From NCBI GenBank assembly GCA_016934775.1, contig JAFGSP010000003.1, forward strand, positions 1-13,625: DNA of 13,625 nucleotides, given 5' to 3'. The position numbers were made by a program, and so were the translations under genes. Below the pieces are notes generated by a model that was not told the DNA's origin, made no database searches, and saw nothing but the letters and a program-made list of their open reading frames with translations. Position 1 is the first letter of the stretch, and every line of letters begins with the position of its first letter. This document shows positions 1 through 6,377 of this stretch, piece after piece. This DNA is from Candidatus Woesearchaeota archaeon (lineage in GTDB: Archaea > Nanobdellota > Nanobdellia > Woesearchaeales > GW2011-AR15).

Positions 1-3000
1 CGCTTCTCCGTCAGAGCCTTCGCCCCCTGTGCCGCCGCCGCCGATATAGATATCAAGTGTTTCACCAGGCGTCACGCTTATTGTTGCTTGAGCAAACCCC
101 GCACCGGCACCATTGGCACCCGCCTCATTGCCTCCGCCTCCTCCTCCGCCGCCTCCTCCTCCCCAGGCTTTAACAGTAATATTAGTCACCCCGGCAGGAA
201 CAGTAAATGTATCTGCACCGGCAGATGTGAAATTTATTTTATAGGCAGGATCCAGGGTAGCATTGATCCAGCCACACTCTCCTCCTGTACATGTAACACG
301 GGAAGTGAAGCTTGAAAACTGGTTCTGTGTGATATTCACATCTGTAGACGGGCTAATCAGTTGCGCTGATAATGTACCAAAAGGAACCTCCCAGTCCAGG
401 TCTTCATTTGCCTCTGGATTCTCCCTGCAGGTTATGTGCAGGTTAAACCCTCCTGAATCTACTATCTCTACATCTGAAATGTCATATTCCCAGTAGCCTG
501 TGCTGTTATCAGTAGTTGTGACATTAAAGTATATAAAATCGTCATCAACATTTTTCAATATGAATGTCACATTGCTTATTGTGGTGGCAGCAGGTTCGCA
601 TGAAGTCCTGACAATTGTCATAGTGTCTCCAAAACCAAAAGTAGTACAGTTTACCCAGCCGGTTCCCTGCATGAAACAATATGTTGCCCCGATTATCGGC
701 ACTTCGCCTATCTGGATGTTTGAATGGATGTCCTCAGAGCCCAGATTACCGATTGAATCATTAGCATATGCCCTGACTTCATATTGGTCGCCGTCAGGAA
801 GGCTTGATACATCCCATGTGCAGTTATATGGGGCTGTGTAATCAGTGCATATATTGACCCATGATTCACTTGGAGATTCCCTGTATTCAAAGACAACTGC
901 ACTGATTGATGAAAAATCATCAACTGCTGATGCATTCACCATGTATTCTGCTGTGGCAATTTTTTGGTAATTAGGCGGCCTGTCCAATGTTGCATTCGGG
1001 CCTGTAATATCTGCAAAATATCCGAAAAGCACATCAATATAAGGCGGCAGGCTTGTGTCCTCAGAAAAAGACACTGTTACATCGTGAGTGTGAGTGTTTG
1101 TAGCTACAGATGTATCCGGATTCCAGTTCCTTGCATTGCCTGTTGCAGTAGGCCCGCTTGTTGTTGATGTCAAATCTGGGTGAGTGTTTGTTGAGCTGCC
1201 TCCTGTATCCCCATATGTGTCATTGGCCACAATAAATCTTTCATAGTAATCCTCTCCGTTTTCTGAGATTATGTCCCAGCTTGAATCAGGGGTGGCATTT
1301 AACATCGCTATAATACCATTAGGTATGCTGGTGTCAGAATCTGCCTTAGCTAAGATAATCTCTATGAAAGGAGGCACATTGCTGGCACTATCGCTTGTAT
1401 CAGATACTGTGTGGGTGTGGGAATCATCTGCTGCTGCATTAGTGTTGTCCCAGAAACTTGCTGTATCACCCGAAGCGTCAAGTGTATATGAAACATCATG
1501 GTCATGAGTGTTTGAGCCGCCTGTGCTGATACTGCCTTCACCTCTGATGAAATAATCATCCTGTGCTGCATACCTTGTCCAGCCGCTTGGCAATGTAGAG
1601 TTGAAGATTGCTATTGCACCTGCAGGTATTGTTGAAGGTGTGCCGTCATCGTAACTAATAACTTTAAGGTTCCTATACGATGGCAGATTAGATTCTGAGC
1701 TTACAGAAGTAGAGCTTATGCTTCCATGAACGTGCCCGCCTGATGACCTTGCTGTGTTCCATGATCTTCTGCTAAAGGAGGCTCCCGCTGTCTCGCCCTC
1801 ATACGTAATTGTATGTGTATGAGTTGCTGCTCCGCCTGTTCCGCCATATACATCGCTCCCTCTCGGAAATGCCTGATAGAAAGGATCTCCTGGATCACAG
1901 GAGACGCAGGTCCATCCTGTAGGCGCATCGCTCACATCATCCCAAAACAGGAAGACACTATAAACAGCATCGTTATGCGCATAGGCAGTCTCTGTGCCGA
2001 ATTCAAACTTCAGATGGTGTTTTCCGCCTGTTAAGACTCTGCTAACCTCATATCCTGTATCCTCACATTCATAGTCTTCAACAAAAACTGAGTTTCCAAC
2101 CCATTGATATTCAAGGAGTTCATCTCCGCATCTAAGCTCAAGGAACCTAAGGTCATATCTTCCCGAATCATTGCTCCATGATGTTCCGTCAACTGCAGTT
2201 ATCCTTAAATCAGCGGTTCCTGTTGTCTTGAATTTCACTATCCAGTCTCCGCCCACAACAGGATAGCTCTGGACATTCAATATCAATAAGCTTATCTCAA
2301 ATGTCTGCTCTGAAAGGTGAGGAGTTATCCATTCTACATAATCAAGAAGGCCGTCGTTGTCAATGTCAAATGCATTAAACTCTACATACTTTCTGTCTTC
2401 CACCCAGTAAATCTTGATCTTGTCTTTTTCTGAAACATCAAATCTTTCAGGAATGGTTGCGTGAGAAATTACATCTGTATAGTACAGTTCATCAGGAGCA
2501 GAAACCTTTACACGTTTTCCATATCCTGTCTCTTCTTCTTCAATCAAAGGAGCTGCTGTGTAGTATTCTACAAGGTACTTAGTTGCATTTTCCTGCAAAA
2601 TAACTCTCAGTATTTCCTGCTCCGGCTCCTCCTGCGCAGTAAAAAGAGACAACAAGAATTTTCCAAGATCGTCTATTGAATCAATGTTCAATATGGAAAC
2701 AGGCTCATCTCCTCCAAGCCTTACTATTGGCGCCTCAACCTCTGATTCGGTTCCGTTTTCAAGTTTTATCACTCTTATATTTGCAGCTGTATTAGGAAGA
2801 TCAAGCGAGATGTTGCTGATTTCCTCCAGGGTAATATTCTTTGTCCATTTCACAGGATTTCCTGCAACTATGGGCGACCTGTCTGTGATAAGCTCTGAGA
2901 TAACTGAAGTGCCTTCTGAAATATTTTGCTTTAGTTCCAGATATCCTTCTATAATATCATCTTCTGATAGGGTATCCTGATAAGTTTCCTCAATCTCCTC

Positions 3001-3888
3001 TTTTTCCAGCTCTTTGGAATCAACTGAATCCATTGACTCATTTATTGTATCTTCCTCTGATTCTGACACGTTTTGTCCCTGGGTGTGGTTAAGGGTCTTG
3101 TTAATAATTAAAAATGTCTCATTAGCTTGTATCGTCGGTCTAACTGATTCAGTTAGGGCAAGATTATCTGAAGCATTCTGAGTTATGTTTGTTGTAAAGT
3201 TTGATGGAACATCCAGGAAAACCTTTGTCTTATTCTCTTCAGAGGCATTAGTAATTTTACTTTCAGAAACCACCTGAACTTCTTGAGTTAGTTTAACCTC
3301 ACTAACATTAAATCCACCTGTCTGGATAAGCAAATCAGTATCATAAAGCCTAATCTGGTATTCCCCGAATGTCTTAGGAAGGAACCATATTTCTGATTTC
3401 AGCGAATTCAGGTAATTGAATTGCTGGCTTTCTGAAGATATCTCAAGCCTAAAGCTGTCTTTCAGAAGAGATTCGTCAAATTTGATAATGGCTGGCTCAT
3501 CAACTTTTATTTCGGGATTGATAACTGAGAAATAAACAAGATCATCAATATCAACCTGCAGCTCTCCAACTAAGAATGACTCGCTGGCCAGCAAATTTCC
3601 TGAATCATAAAGCCTGACAGTATGCTGGCCTTGTTCCCTTGTGATGAACCTGACTGATGAAGAAGGCTCTGGATAATTGTAAATTGAGATTGGTGTCTCA
3701 AGTTCAAGATAAGCTGTTTCAAGATTATCTAACTTCAATGATACTTCTACGAGTTCCTGGACATGATACTCATTCTTCTCAAAAGATATCAATTTTTCCT
3801 GGGCAATAGCTGGATATAGAACTAAGATAGAGACAAGTACAATACTCAAAATCAATACTAGTCTGTCATGTTTTGAGTGCTTATCCAT
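1..3888 (-). CDS. Giant secreted surface protein with tail-collar-like HxH modules (C-terminus cut by window edge)
   Basis: The frame stays open from the ATG at 3886-3888 to base 1, giving 1296 residues without a stop. Residues 1-29 are a signal peptide: charged start, hydrophobic core 10-25, likely cleavage after AIA. Residues 30-220 hold two similar beta-sandwich-like units ending in VRLYDS and IRLYDT. An acidic, Asn/Ser/Thr-rich linker follows (about 220-320). Residues 497-530 contain a calcium-loop-like DIDNDGLLD followed by YVEWITPHLSEQ, and 577-640 contain LRFLELRCGDE. I recall both segments from DPANN surface proteins. Three collar-like repeats fill 644-956, an Ig-like domain about 971-1060, and Cys-containing units (GWVNC, CGWINATLDP) 1057-1210. 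A glycine-rich domain starts about 1225 with FTVPAGVTNITVKAW and 11 glycines. Many N-x-S/T sequons suggest glycosylation. The start overlaps the upstream regulator gene by 8 bases, suggesting translational coupling. Surface adhesin is the likely role; the ligand is unknown. Confidence 0.9.
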   Translation of the reverse strand, partial: MDKHSKHDRLVLILSIVLVSILVLYPAIAQEKLISFEKNEYHVQELVEVSLKLDNLETAYLELETPISIYNYPEPSSSVRFITREQGQHTVRLYDSGNLLASESFLVGELQVDIDDLVYFSVINPEIKVDEPAIIKFDESLLKDSFRLEISSESQQFNYLNSLKSEIWFLPKTFGEYQIRLYDTDLLIQTGGFNVSEVKLTQEVQVVSESKITNASEENKTKVFLDVPSNFTTNITQNASDNLALTESVRPTIQANETFLIINKTLNHTQGQNVSESEEDTINESMDSVDSKELEKEEIEETYQDTLSEDDIIEGYLELKQNISEGTSVISELITDRSPIVAGNPVKWTKNITLEEISNISLDLPNTAANIRVIKLENGTESEVEAPIVRLGGDEPVSILNIDSIDDLGKFLLSLFTAQEEPEQEILRVILQENATKYLVEYYTAAPLIEEEETGYGKRVKVSAPDELYYTDVISHATIPERFDVSEKDKIKIYWVEDRKYVEFNAFDIDNDGLLDYVEWITPHLSEQTFEISLLILNVQSYPVVGGDWIVKFKTTGTADLRITAVDGTSWSNDSGRYDLRFLELRCGDELLEYQWVGNSVFVEDYECEDTGYEVSRVLTGGKHHLKFEFGTETAYAHNDAVYSVFLFWDDVSDAPTGWTCVSCDPGDPFYQAFPRGSDVYGGTGGAATHTHTITYEGETAGASFSRRSWNTARSSGGHVHGSISSTSVSSESNLPSYRNLKVISYDDGTPSTIPAGAIAIFNSTLPSGWTRYAAQDDYFIRGEGSISTGGSNTHDHDVSYTLDASGDTASFWDNTNAAADDSHTHTVSDTSDSASNVPPFIEIILAKADSDTSIPNGIIAMLNATPDSSWDIISENGEDYYERFIVANDTYGDTGGSSTNTHPDLTSTTSGPTATGNARNWNPDTSVATNTHTHDVTVSFSEDTSLPPYIDVLFGYFADITGPNATLDRPPNYQKIATAEYMVNASAVDDFSSISAVVFEYRESPSESWVNICTDYTAPYNCTWDVSSLPDGDQYEVRAYANDSIGNLGSEDIHSNIQIGEVPIIGATYCFMQGTGWVNCTTFGFGDTMTIVRTSCEPAATTISNVTFILKNVDDDFIYFNVTTTDNSTGYWEYDISDVEIVDSGGFNLHITCRENPEANEDLDWEVPFGTLSAQLISPSTDVNITQNQFSSFTSRVTCTGGECGWINATLDPAYKINFTSAGADTFTVPAGVTNITVKAWGGGGGGGGGGGNEAGANGAGAGFAQATISVTPGETLDIYIGGGGTGGEGSDGEA
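130..162 (-). repeat. Eleven-glycine tract in glycine-rich domain
   Basis: Eleven consecutive Gly codons (GGA and GGC) encode residues 1243-1253 directly after ITVKAW. A second GGGGTGGEG stretch lies at bases 7-36, after TLDIYI. The frame FTVPAG...ITVKAWG...I-x-VTPGETLDIYIGGGG is the pattern of the glycine-rich domain found in many phage tail and surface proteins, so the tract is a domain feature, not a random low-complexity insert. The short-repeat DNA could vary in length between strains. Confidence 0.7.
1021..1326 (-). repeat. Tail-collar-like module 3 of the surface protein
   Basis: Residues 855-956. It opens IPNGIIAMLNATPDSSWDII, continues YYERFIVAND, and has DTGGSSTNTHPD where the other modules have a His-x-His pair: only His903 is left and the second His position is Asp after an inserted Pro. 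The second pair, THTH (His933/His935), is intact. It ends LPPYIDVLFG. Loss of one His suggests this module may bind metal differently or at only one site. Confidence 0.7.
1327..1629 (-). repeat. Tail-collar-like module 2 of the surface protein
   Basis: Residues 754-854. It opens with IPAGAIAIFNSTLPSGWTRY, the clearest match to the collar-domain opening (IPxG-hydrophobic-F-x-PxGW). It continues with DDYFIRGEGS, STGGSNTHDHD (His795/His797), HTHT (His824/His826), and ends VPPFIEIILAKA, like the PPY ending of tail-fibre collar domains. At the DNA level its HxH stretch is related to the corresponding stretches of modules 1 and 3 but clearly diverged, so this is an old duplication. Confidence 0.75.
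1630..1959 (-). repeat. Tail-collar-like module 1 of the surface protein
   Basis: Residues 644-753. Order of motifs: SVFLFWDDVSDAPTGWTC, then FYQAFPRGS, then GGTGGAATHTH (His690/His692), a second pair at His719/His721 (HVH), and an ending in LPSYRNLKVI. The order matches the next two modules. The opening hydrophobic strand followed by P-x-GW resembles the phage tail-collar pattern. This is the most divergent opening of the three because the IPxG lead-in is missing. Confidence 0.7.
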
Positions 3889-4456
3889 TTTTCATTATTG
3901 CTCCCGCCAGTATTCCTGGGTAGATTTCTTCTATAAGTTCAAAGTAAGTTTCCGGTGAATAGAGGATGATTTTTTTTGAAAACAGGCTTTTTTCTTCCTT
4001 TATTCGAATCATGAATTCATCTTTTGATAAGAAAACAGGCGAATATGATTCAAGTTCTTTGAAAGAATTCTTTATAGCCTCTTTGTCATGAATATGGTCC
4101 ATGACAAAATATATACTACTGCTGACAGCAAAGATAGTGTAAATCCTGAATTCTTTCCTAATCTGAGTCAATATGTCAGAAAGACCGGTCTTTTTCAGGA
4201 ATTTGTCCTTTTTCACAGCTTCGGCCAAAGATAGAAGAGCCACTGTCTTCGCATTGCTTATGTTCATTGAACAGAGATAGCTCCTTCCAAACTCTGTCTT
4301 GTTCAGTATTCCTTCTTTAATGAGCTGGTTCACTTTCGCATTTATATGGGGGTATGCCTTGTTGAGAAGCTTGGATATCTTGTTTATAGAAAGAAATGCA
4401 GTGATATCCCTATTAAAAATTCCAAGAATGTCAAGTTCCAGCTTATTCCCGATCAC
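3881..4456 (-). CDS. Winged-helix regulator with degenerate nucleotidyltransferase-like C-terminal domain
   Basis: 191 residues from a GTG start; the nearest in-frame upstream codons offer no ATG. Residues about 4-62 form a helix-turn-helix/winged-helix unit: LELDILGIFNRD, ISKLLNKAYPHINAKVNQLI as helices 2-3, then a wing around EGILNKTEFGRSYLCSMN. Residues about 95-185 resemble the C-terminal part of archaeal winged-helix proteins that carry a minimal nucleotidyltransferase domain (VFLSKDEFMIRIKEEK, then IILYSPETYFELIEE). The catalytic GS...DxD signature is absent; the equivalent stretch reads IYTIFAVSSSIYFVMDHIHD. I infer a DNA-binding regulator with an inactive partner domain. Its last codons overlap the start of the surface protein gene, so the two are very probably co-expressed and it may control that gene. 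Fold assignment of the C-terminal half is tentative. Confidence 0.72.
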   Translation of the reverse strand: MIGNKLELDILGIFNRDITAFLSINKISKLLNKAYPHINAKVNQLIKEGILNKTEFGRSYLCSMNISNAKTVALLSLAEAVKKDKFLKKTGLSDILTQIRKEFRIYTIFAVSSSIYFVMDHIHDKEAIKNSFKELESYSPVFLSKDEFMIRIKEEKSLFSKKIILYSPETYFELIEEIYPGILAGAIMKNG

Positions 4457-4504
4457 TGTAGATCTGTTTCTTTTGTTAATTAAATCATTATTAGTAAAAT
4501 ATTA

Positions 4505-4512
4505 TATTTAAA
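4505..4512 (-). promoter_or_regulatory. TATA-like box upstream of the winged-helix gene
   Basis: The minus strand reads TTTAAATA, close to the archaeal TATA consensus, 48 bases before the GTG start; a leader of roughly 20 bases would result. Two alternatives exist: TTTAATTA at 4477-4484 (20 bases before the start, near-leaderless) and TTTATAAA at 4524-4531. The region is very AT-rich, so chance matches are likely. Confidence 0.4.
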
Positions 4513-4547
4513 TCGATATATAGTTTATAAATTTTGTGCTCTTAAAC

Positions 4548-4603
4548 AAAAAAGACATAATATAATTATTATATCTTTTTTGATATAATACCAAACGAAA
4601 AAA
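4548..4603 (-). terminator. U-run terminator region for the pseudo-ATPase/membrane protein unit
   Basis: Transcripts running leftward from the genes at 5563-4726 would meet a T6 run (A6 on the plus strand, 4598-4603), the 9-base hairpin at 4567-4590, and another T6 run (4548-4553). A T5 run also follows the stop codon directly (4721-4725). Archaeal termination relies mainly on U-runs, so the arrangement is suitable, though the AT-rich background makes the runs weak evidence. Confidence 0.35.
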
Positions 4604-4725
4604 GTCTAGTCTATTGTTAAGACTACACACACTCATTGATTTCATACACCCCCATGTATAAAGTTCAGGAATTTAGGAAATCCTGTCTTATATAAACTTT
4701 GTCTGATAACTAAACAGTAGAAAAA

Positions 4726-4980
4726 TCAATGTCGTTTTGATCTGAACTCGATAAGCCAGGCCATAAGGAACAATCCGCCAAGAATAAGAACAATTTTATA
4801 GAGAAAAACTTTCAGGAAATTGACATATACAAAAATATTTGAAATCAGATTAATAGGTATGGGAAATATCTGATATAAAAACAACAGTACTTCAAGCCCG
4901 ATCAGGATTAGGAGAAGAAGCGCAAGAAGAGACTCAAATTTTTCCTTGTCCATATCAAACTTGAATTTCTTGAACTTCAT
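4726..4980 (-). CDS. Small two-helix membrane protein, unknown function
   Basis: 84 residues from the ATG at 4978-4980. A basic N-terminus (MKFKKFKFDMDKEKF) leads into one long hydrophobic helix (LLALLLLILIGLEVLLFLY) and a second (about residues 40-76, ending GGLFLMAWLIEF), then a basic tail RSKRH. A longer reading from a TTG at 5065-5067 would add 29 residues and overlap the upstream gene by 26 bases. I prefer the ATG because a TATA-like box sits 22 bases before it and the extra residues (Trp, Cys and Tyr scattered through MWIRLLNSEFWVCVG) look like read-through of the neighbouring gene's 3' end. I do not recognise a family. It follows the pseudo-ATPase gene on the same strand and may anchor or assist it, but that is only position. 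Confidence 0.65.
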   Translation of the reverse strand: MKFKKFKFDMDKEKFESLLALLLLILIGLEVLLFLYQIFPIPINLISNIFVYVNFLKVFLYKIVLILGGLFLMAWLIEFRSKRH

Positions 4981-5002
4981 AGTCTTTTGAATCAAATACC
5001 TG

Positions 5003-5010
5003 TATAAAAA
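5003..5010 (-). promoter_or_regulatory. TATA-like box for the small membrane protein gene
   Basis: The minus strand reads TTTTTATA, preceded by a purine-rich BRE-like AAGAAAAA, and ends 22 bases before the ATG at 4978-4980. That spacing puts the transcription start at or near the ATG, as expected for a leaderless mRNA. It lies in the 61-base gap between this ATG and the upstream stop. Confidence 0.45.
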
Positions 5011-5041
5011 TTTTTCTTCTTGCCCTACACATACCCAAAAC

Positions 5042-5563
5042 TCAGAATTCAACAATCTTATCCACAAACATATTAAGGTCTTTTATAAGATTTTCAGAAT
5101 CTTCCTTCAAGGCCATAAATACTGCTTTCTTATTAGATACTCTTGCCTTGGTTACAAGATTGTGGACAAACTTAGTCACTGTCCCTATGTCCTGATATAC
5201 AATTAGAGTAGAGATCGTATCAAAAAAAACAAGATCGCAGTTGTTTTCGAACAAGGAACTAAAAGCCAAGCCAAGATCAGTCAATGCTGTAGGAGAACTC
5301 ACAAAAATGCAATTCGGCACTTGCGAAGGAGATTGCACAGTAGCTGTGATTGCATCGACAAACAGGAATTTGTTTGGATCTATCCCTAGTTTCTGAATAC
5401 TTGCAACCACACTCCCGTACGGTCTATTTATCGTTATATATCCGATTTTTTTTGCTGATTTCCGAATCTCCGGCAAGGCTGCATTCAAAGAACCATTATA
5501 TTTTGTCTTAGTTGTTATCAAAAGCACAATGTTGCTTGCAGCCATATCTTCAGATAATGTCAT
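5042..5563 (-). CDS. KaiC/RecA-like pseudo-ATPase lacking a P-loop
   Basis: 173 residues. It follows the RecA/KaiC-like pattern: strand NIVLLITT (11-18), a loop where the Walker A motif should be, strand IGYITINRPYG, FLFVDAI (66-72), the segment IFVSSPTALTDLGLAFSSL, a Walker B-like strand LVFFDTISTLIVY with Asp115, and a C-terminal LIKDLNMFVDKIVEF. The Walker A site reads TKTKYNGSLNAA, with no GxxxxGK[S/T], so ATP binding of the usual kind is unlikely. I recall an archaeal family with a similar KYYN-type loop and the FVSSP/STLLIY motifs, often near sensor kinases. The neighbouring gene at 5808-6377 is a divergent paralogue. A role as a signalling adaptor is inference. M7 is a possible later start, but the promoter spacing supports the first ATG. 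Confidence 0.78.
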   Translation of the reverse strand: MTLSEDMAASNIVLLITTKTKYNGSLNAALPEIRKSAKKIGYITINRPYGSVVASIQKLGIDPNKFLFVDAITATVQSPSQVPNCIFVSSPTALTDLGLAFSSLFENNCDLVFFDTISTLIVYQDIGTVTKFVHNLVTKARVSNKKAVFMALKEDSENLIKDLNMFVDKIVEF

Positions 5564-5587
5564 TGTTGATAAAAAGAACTATTTCCC

Positions 5588-5595
5588 TTTATAAT
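5588..5595 (-). promoter_or_regulatory. TATA box of the minus-strand pseudo-ATPase gene
   Basis: The minus strand reads ATTATAAA, preceded by purine-rich GGAAAAG, and ends 24 bases before the ATG at 5561-5563. No Shine-Dalgarno site lies between them. The spacing predicts a leaderless or near-leaderless transcript. A second candidate, TTAAATAT at 5603-5610, would give a short leader. Confidence 0.5.
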
Positions 5596-5739
5596 CTTTT
5601 CCATATTTAATAATAATTTAATCAGGTCTAGTTAAAGAAATTATTTTACTTAAAAAAAGAATATACTTGTTTCTGGAACAACTGCCCAATTCGAGGATGT
5701 ATGGATAAAAAAGACTGAAAAAAGGATAAAAATAAGAAA

Positions 5740-5749
5740 AATATAAAAA
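5740..5749 (+). promoter_or_regulatory. TATA-like box of the plus-strand pseudo-ATPase gene
   Basis: AATATAAAAA follows a purine-rich BRE-like AAGAAA and lies about 58 bases before the ATG at 5808, predicting a leader of roughly 30-40 bases. A weaker TAATATAA at 5764-5771 would give a shorter leader. The 244-base gap 5564-5807 is a divergent promoter region with little else visible except A-rich stretches. Confidence 0.4.
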
Positions 5750-5807
5750 CCCTAAATTGTTAGTAATATAAGATTCATCTAGCAACAGCAGCAACAGGGT
5801 CATAAAT

Positions 5808-6377
5808 ATGGTAAAAACAGATGATAATAACATAAGACCTAATAGTTTTGTAGTTGTACTTCTGGAAGAGGTGGATTATAATAGTAGAGTCGTTTCATTT
5901 CTGAAGTCATTGACAAAAGAACATAAAAAGATTTGTTATGTCCTCTTTCAGGCAACCTATGATGAAATAAGCGATGCATTCAGGAAAAATGAGCTTGCAT
6001 TAGAAAGGTTTCATTTCATAGATGTACTGAGCCTGTTCATGGGGCATAAAAAAAACACAAGAAACTGCAGTTATATAAAAGGCGCAGACATACCTTCGTT
6101 GCTGAATCAGCTAAGGAGGATTATTGAAAAAGAGAGATGTACCCTGATCCTTTTCGATAACATCGGTTCTCTTCTTTCTTTCTACCATGGATTTGAAATA
6201 CAGAAGTTTACAAACATACTAAAGACAGACCGCCAATATAGCACTGCTAAAAAAATGTATCTGCTACAGCTGCCTAATGAAAAAATTAATGAAAAATCAA
6301 TACAGGAAGAGAATAACAATCTTATTAATGATCTAAGGCTCTTTGCTGATAATATGCTAAACCTAGCTAACCTATAA
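5808..6377 (+). CDS. Second KaiC/RecA-like pseudo-ATPase, paralogue of 5042-5563
   Basis: 189 residues, the only clear plus-strand gene. It aligns with the minus-strand neighbour by motif order: strand SFVVVLLEEV (13-22), P-loop position VDYNSRVVSFL (same Tyr-Asn-Ser/Gly as KYNGS in the paralogue), KKICYVLFQATY, RFHFIDVLS, a Walker B-like LILFDNIGSLLSFY with Asp117, KFTNIL, and a C-terminal LINDLRLFADNMLNL. Walker A is missing here too, so nucleotide hydrolysis is unlikely. It has diverged more than its paralogue: FVSSP is replaced by SYIKGA. The last 11 bases overlap the end of the receiver gene on the other strand, so the two transcripts are convergent. Function is not known; I infer a signalling accessory that may pair with its paralogue. 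Confidence 0.75.
   Translation: MVKTDDNNIRPNSFVVVLLEEVDYNSRVVSFLKSLTKEHKKICYVLFQATYDEISDAFRKNELALERFHFIDVLSLFMGHKKNTRNCSYIKGADIPSLLNQLRRIIEKERCTLILFDNIGSLLSFYHGFEIQKFTNILKTDRQYSTAKKMYLLQLPNEKINEKSIQEENNNLINDLRLFADNMLNLANL

Larger units (their letters stand above)
4457..4725. other. AT-rich intergenic region with hairpins
   Basis: No convincing gene lies here. Visible structure: a perfect 9-base inverted repeat at 4567-4590 (TATTATATC, six-T loop, GATATAATA), a 6-base inverted repeat at 4607-4625 (TAGTCT/AGACTA, seven-base loop), and a symmetric TTATATAAA at 4689-4697. The left part must contain the promoter of the winged-helix gene. The right part is the 3' region of the small membrane protein gene. 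I saw no tRNA-like cloverleaf and no box C/D motif pair. Confidence 0.6.

Noticed and set aside
1021..1959. CRISPR-like or recent DNA tandem repeat
   Set aside because: The repetition is at protein level only; DNA of the units is clearly diverged and there is no spacer structure.
500..2034. Several plus-strand frames of 67-113 residues within the first 2 kb
   Set aside because: All are antisense or alternate-frame readings of the surface protein, whose frame is continuous, contains recognisable repeated modules and has a signal peptide.
4640..4700. Possible small RNA gene (imperfect CAGGAATTT/AAATCCTG pairing near TTATATAAA)
   Set aside because: The pairing needs a bulge, no known RNA family features are visible, and the AT-rich context makes such matches common.
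4900..5067. Frameshift joining the pseudo-ATPase and the small membrane protein
   Set aside because: The pseudo-ATPase ends naturally after the motif FVDKIVEF, matching its paralogue's end, and the membrane protein has its own ATG and promoter-like box.
5042..5563. Annotation as an active KaiC/RadA-type ATPase
   Set aside because: The P-loop position reads TKTKYNGSLNAA with no Gly-Lys-Ser/Thr, so calling it an ATPase would overstate the evidence.
5618..5833. A 71-residue hydrophobic reading frame on the minus strand across the divergent promoter region
   Set aside because: It overlaps the start of the plus-strand pseudo-ATPase, consists of Leu/Phe/Tyr/Ser codons expected from A-rich DNA read in reverse, and has no promoter or ribosome site.
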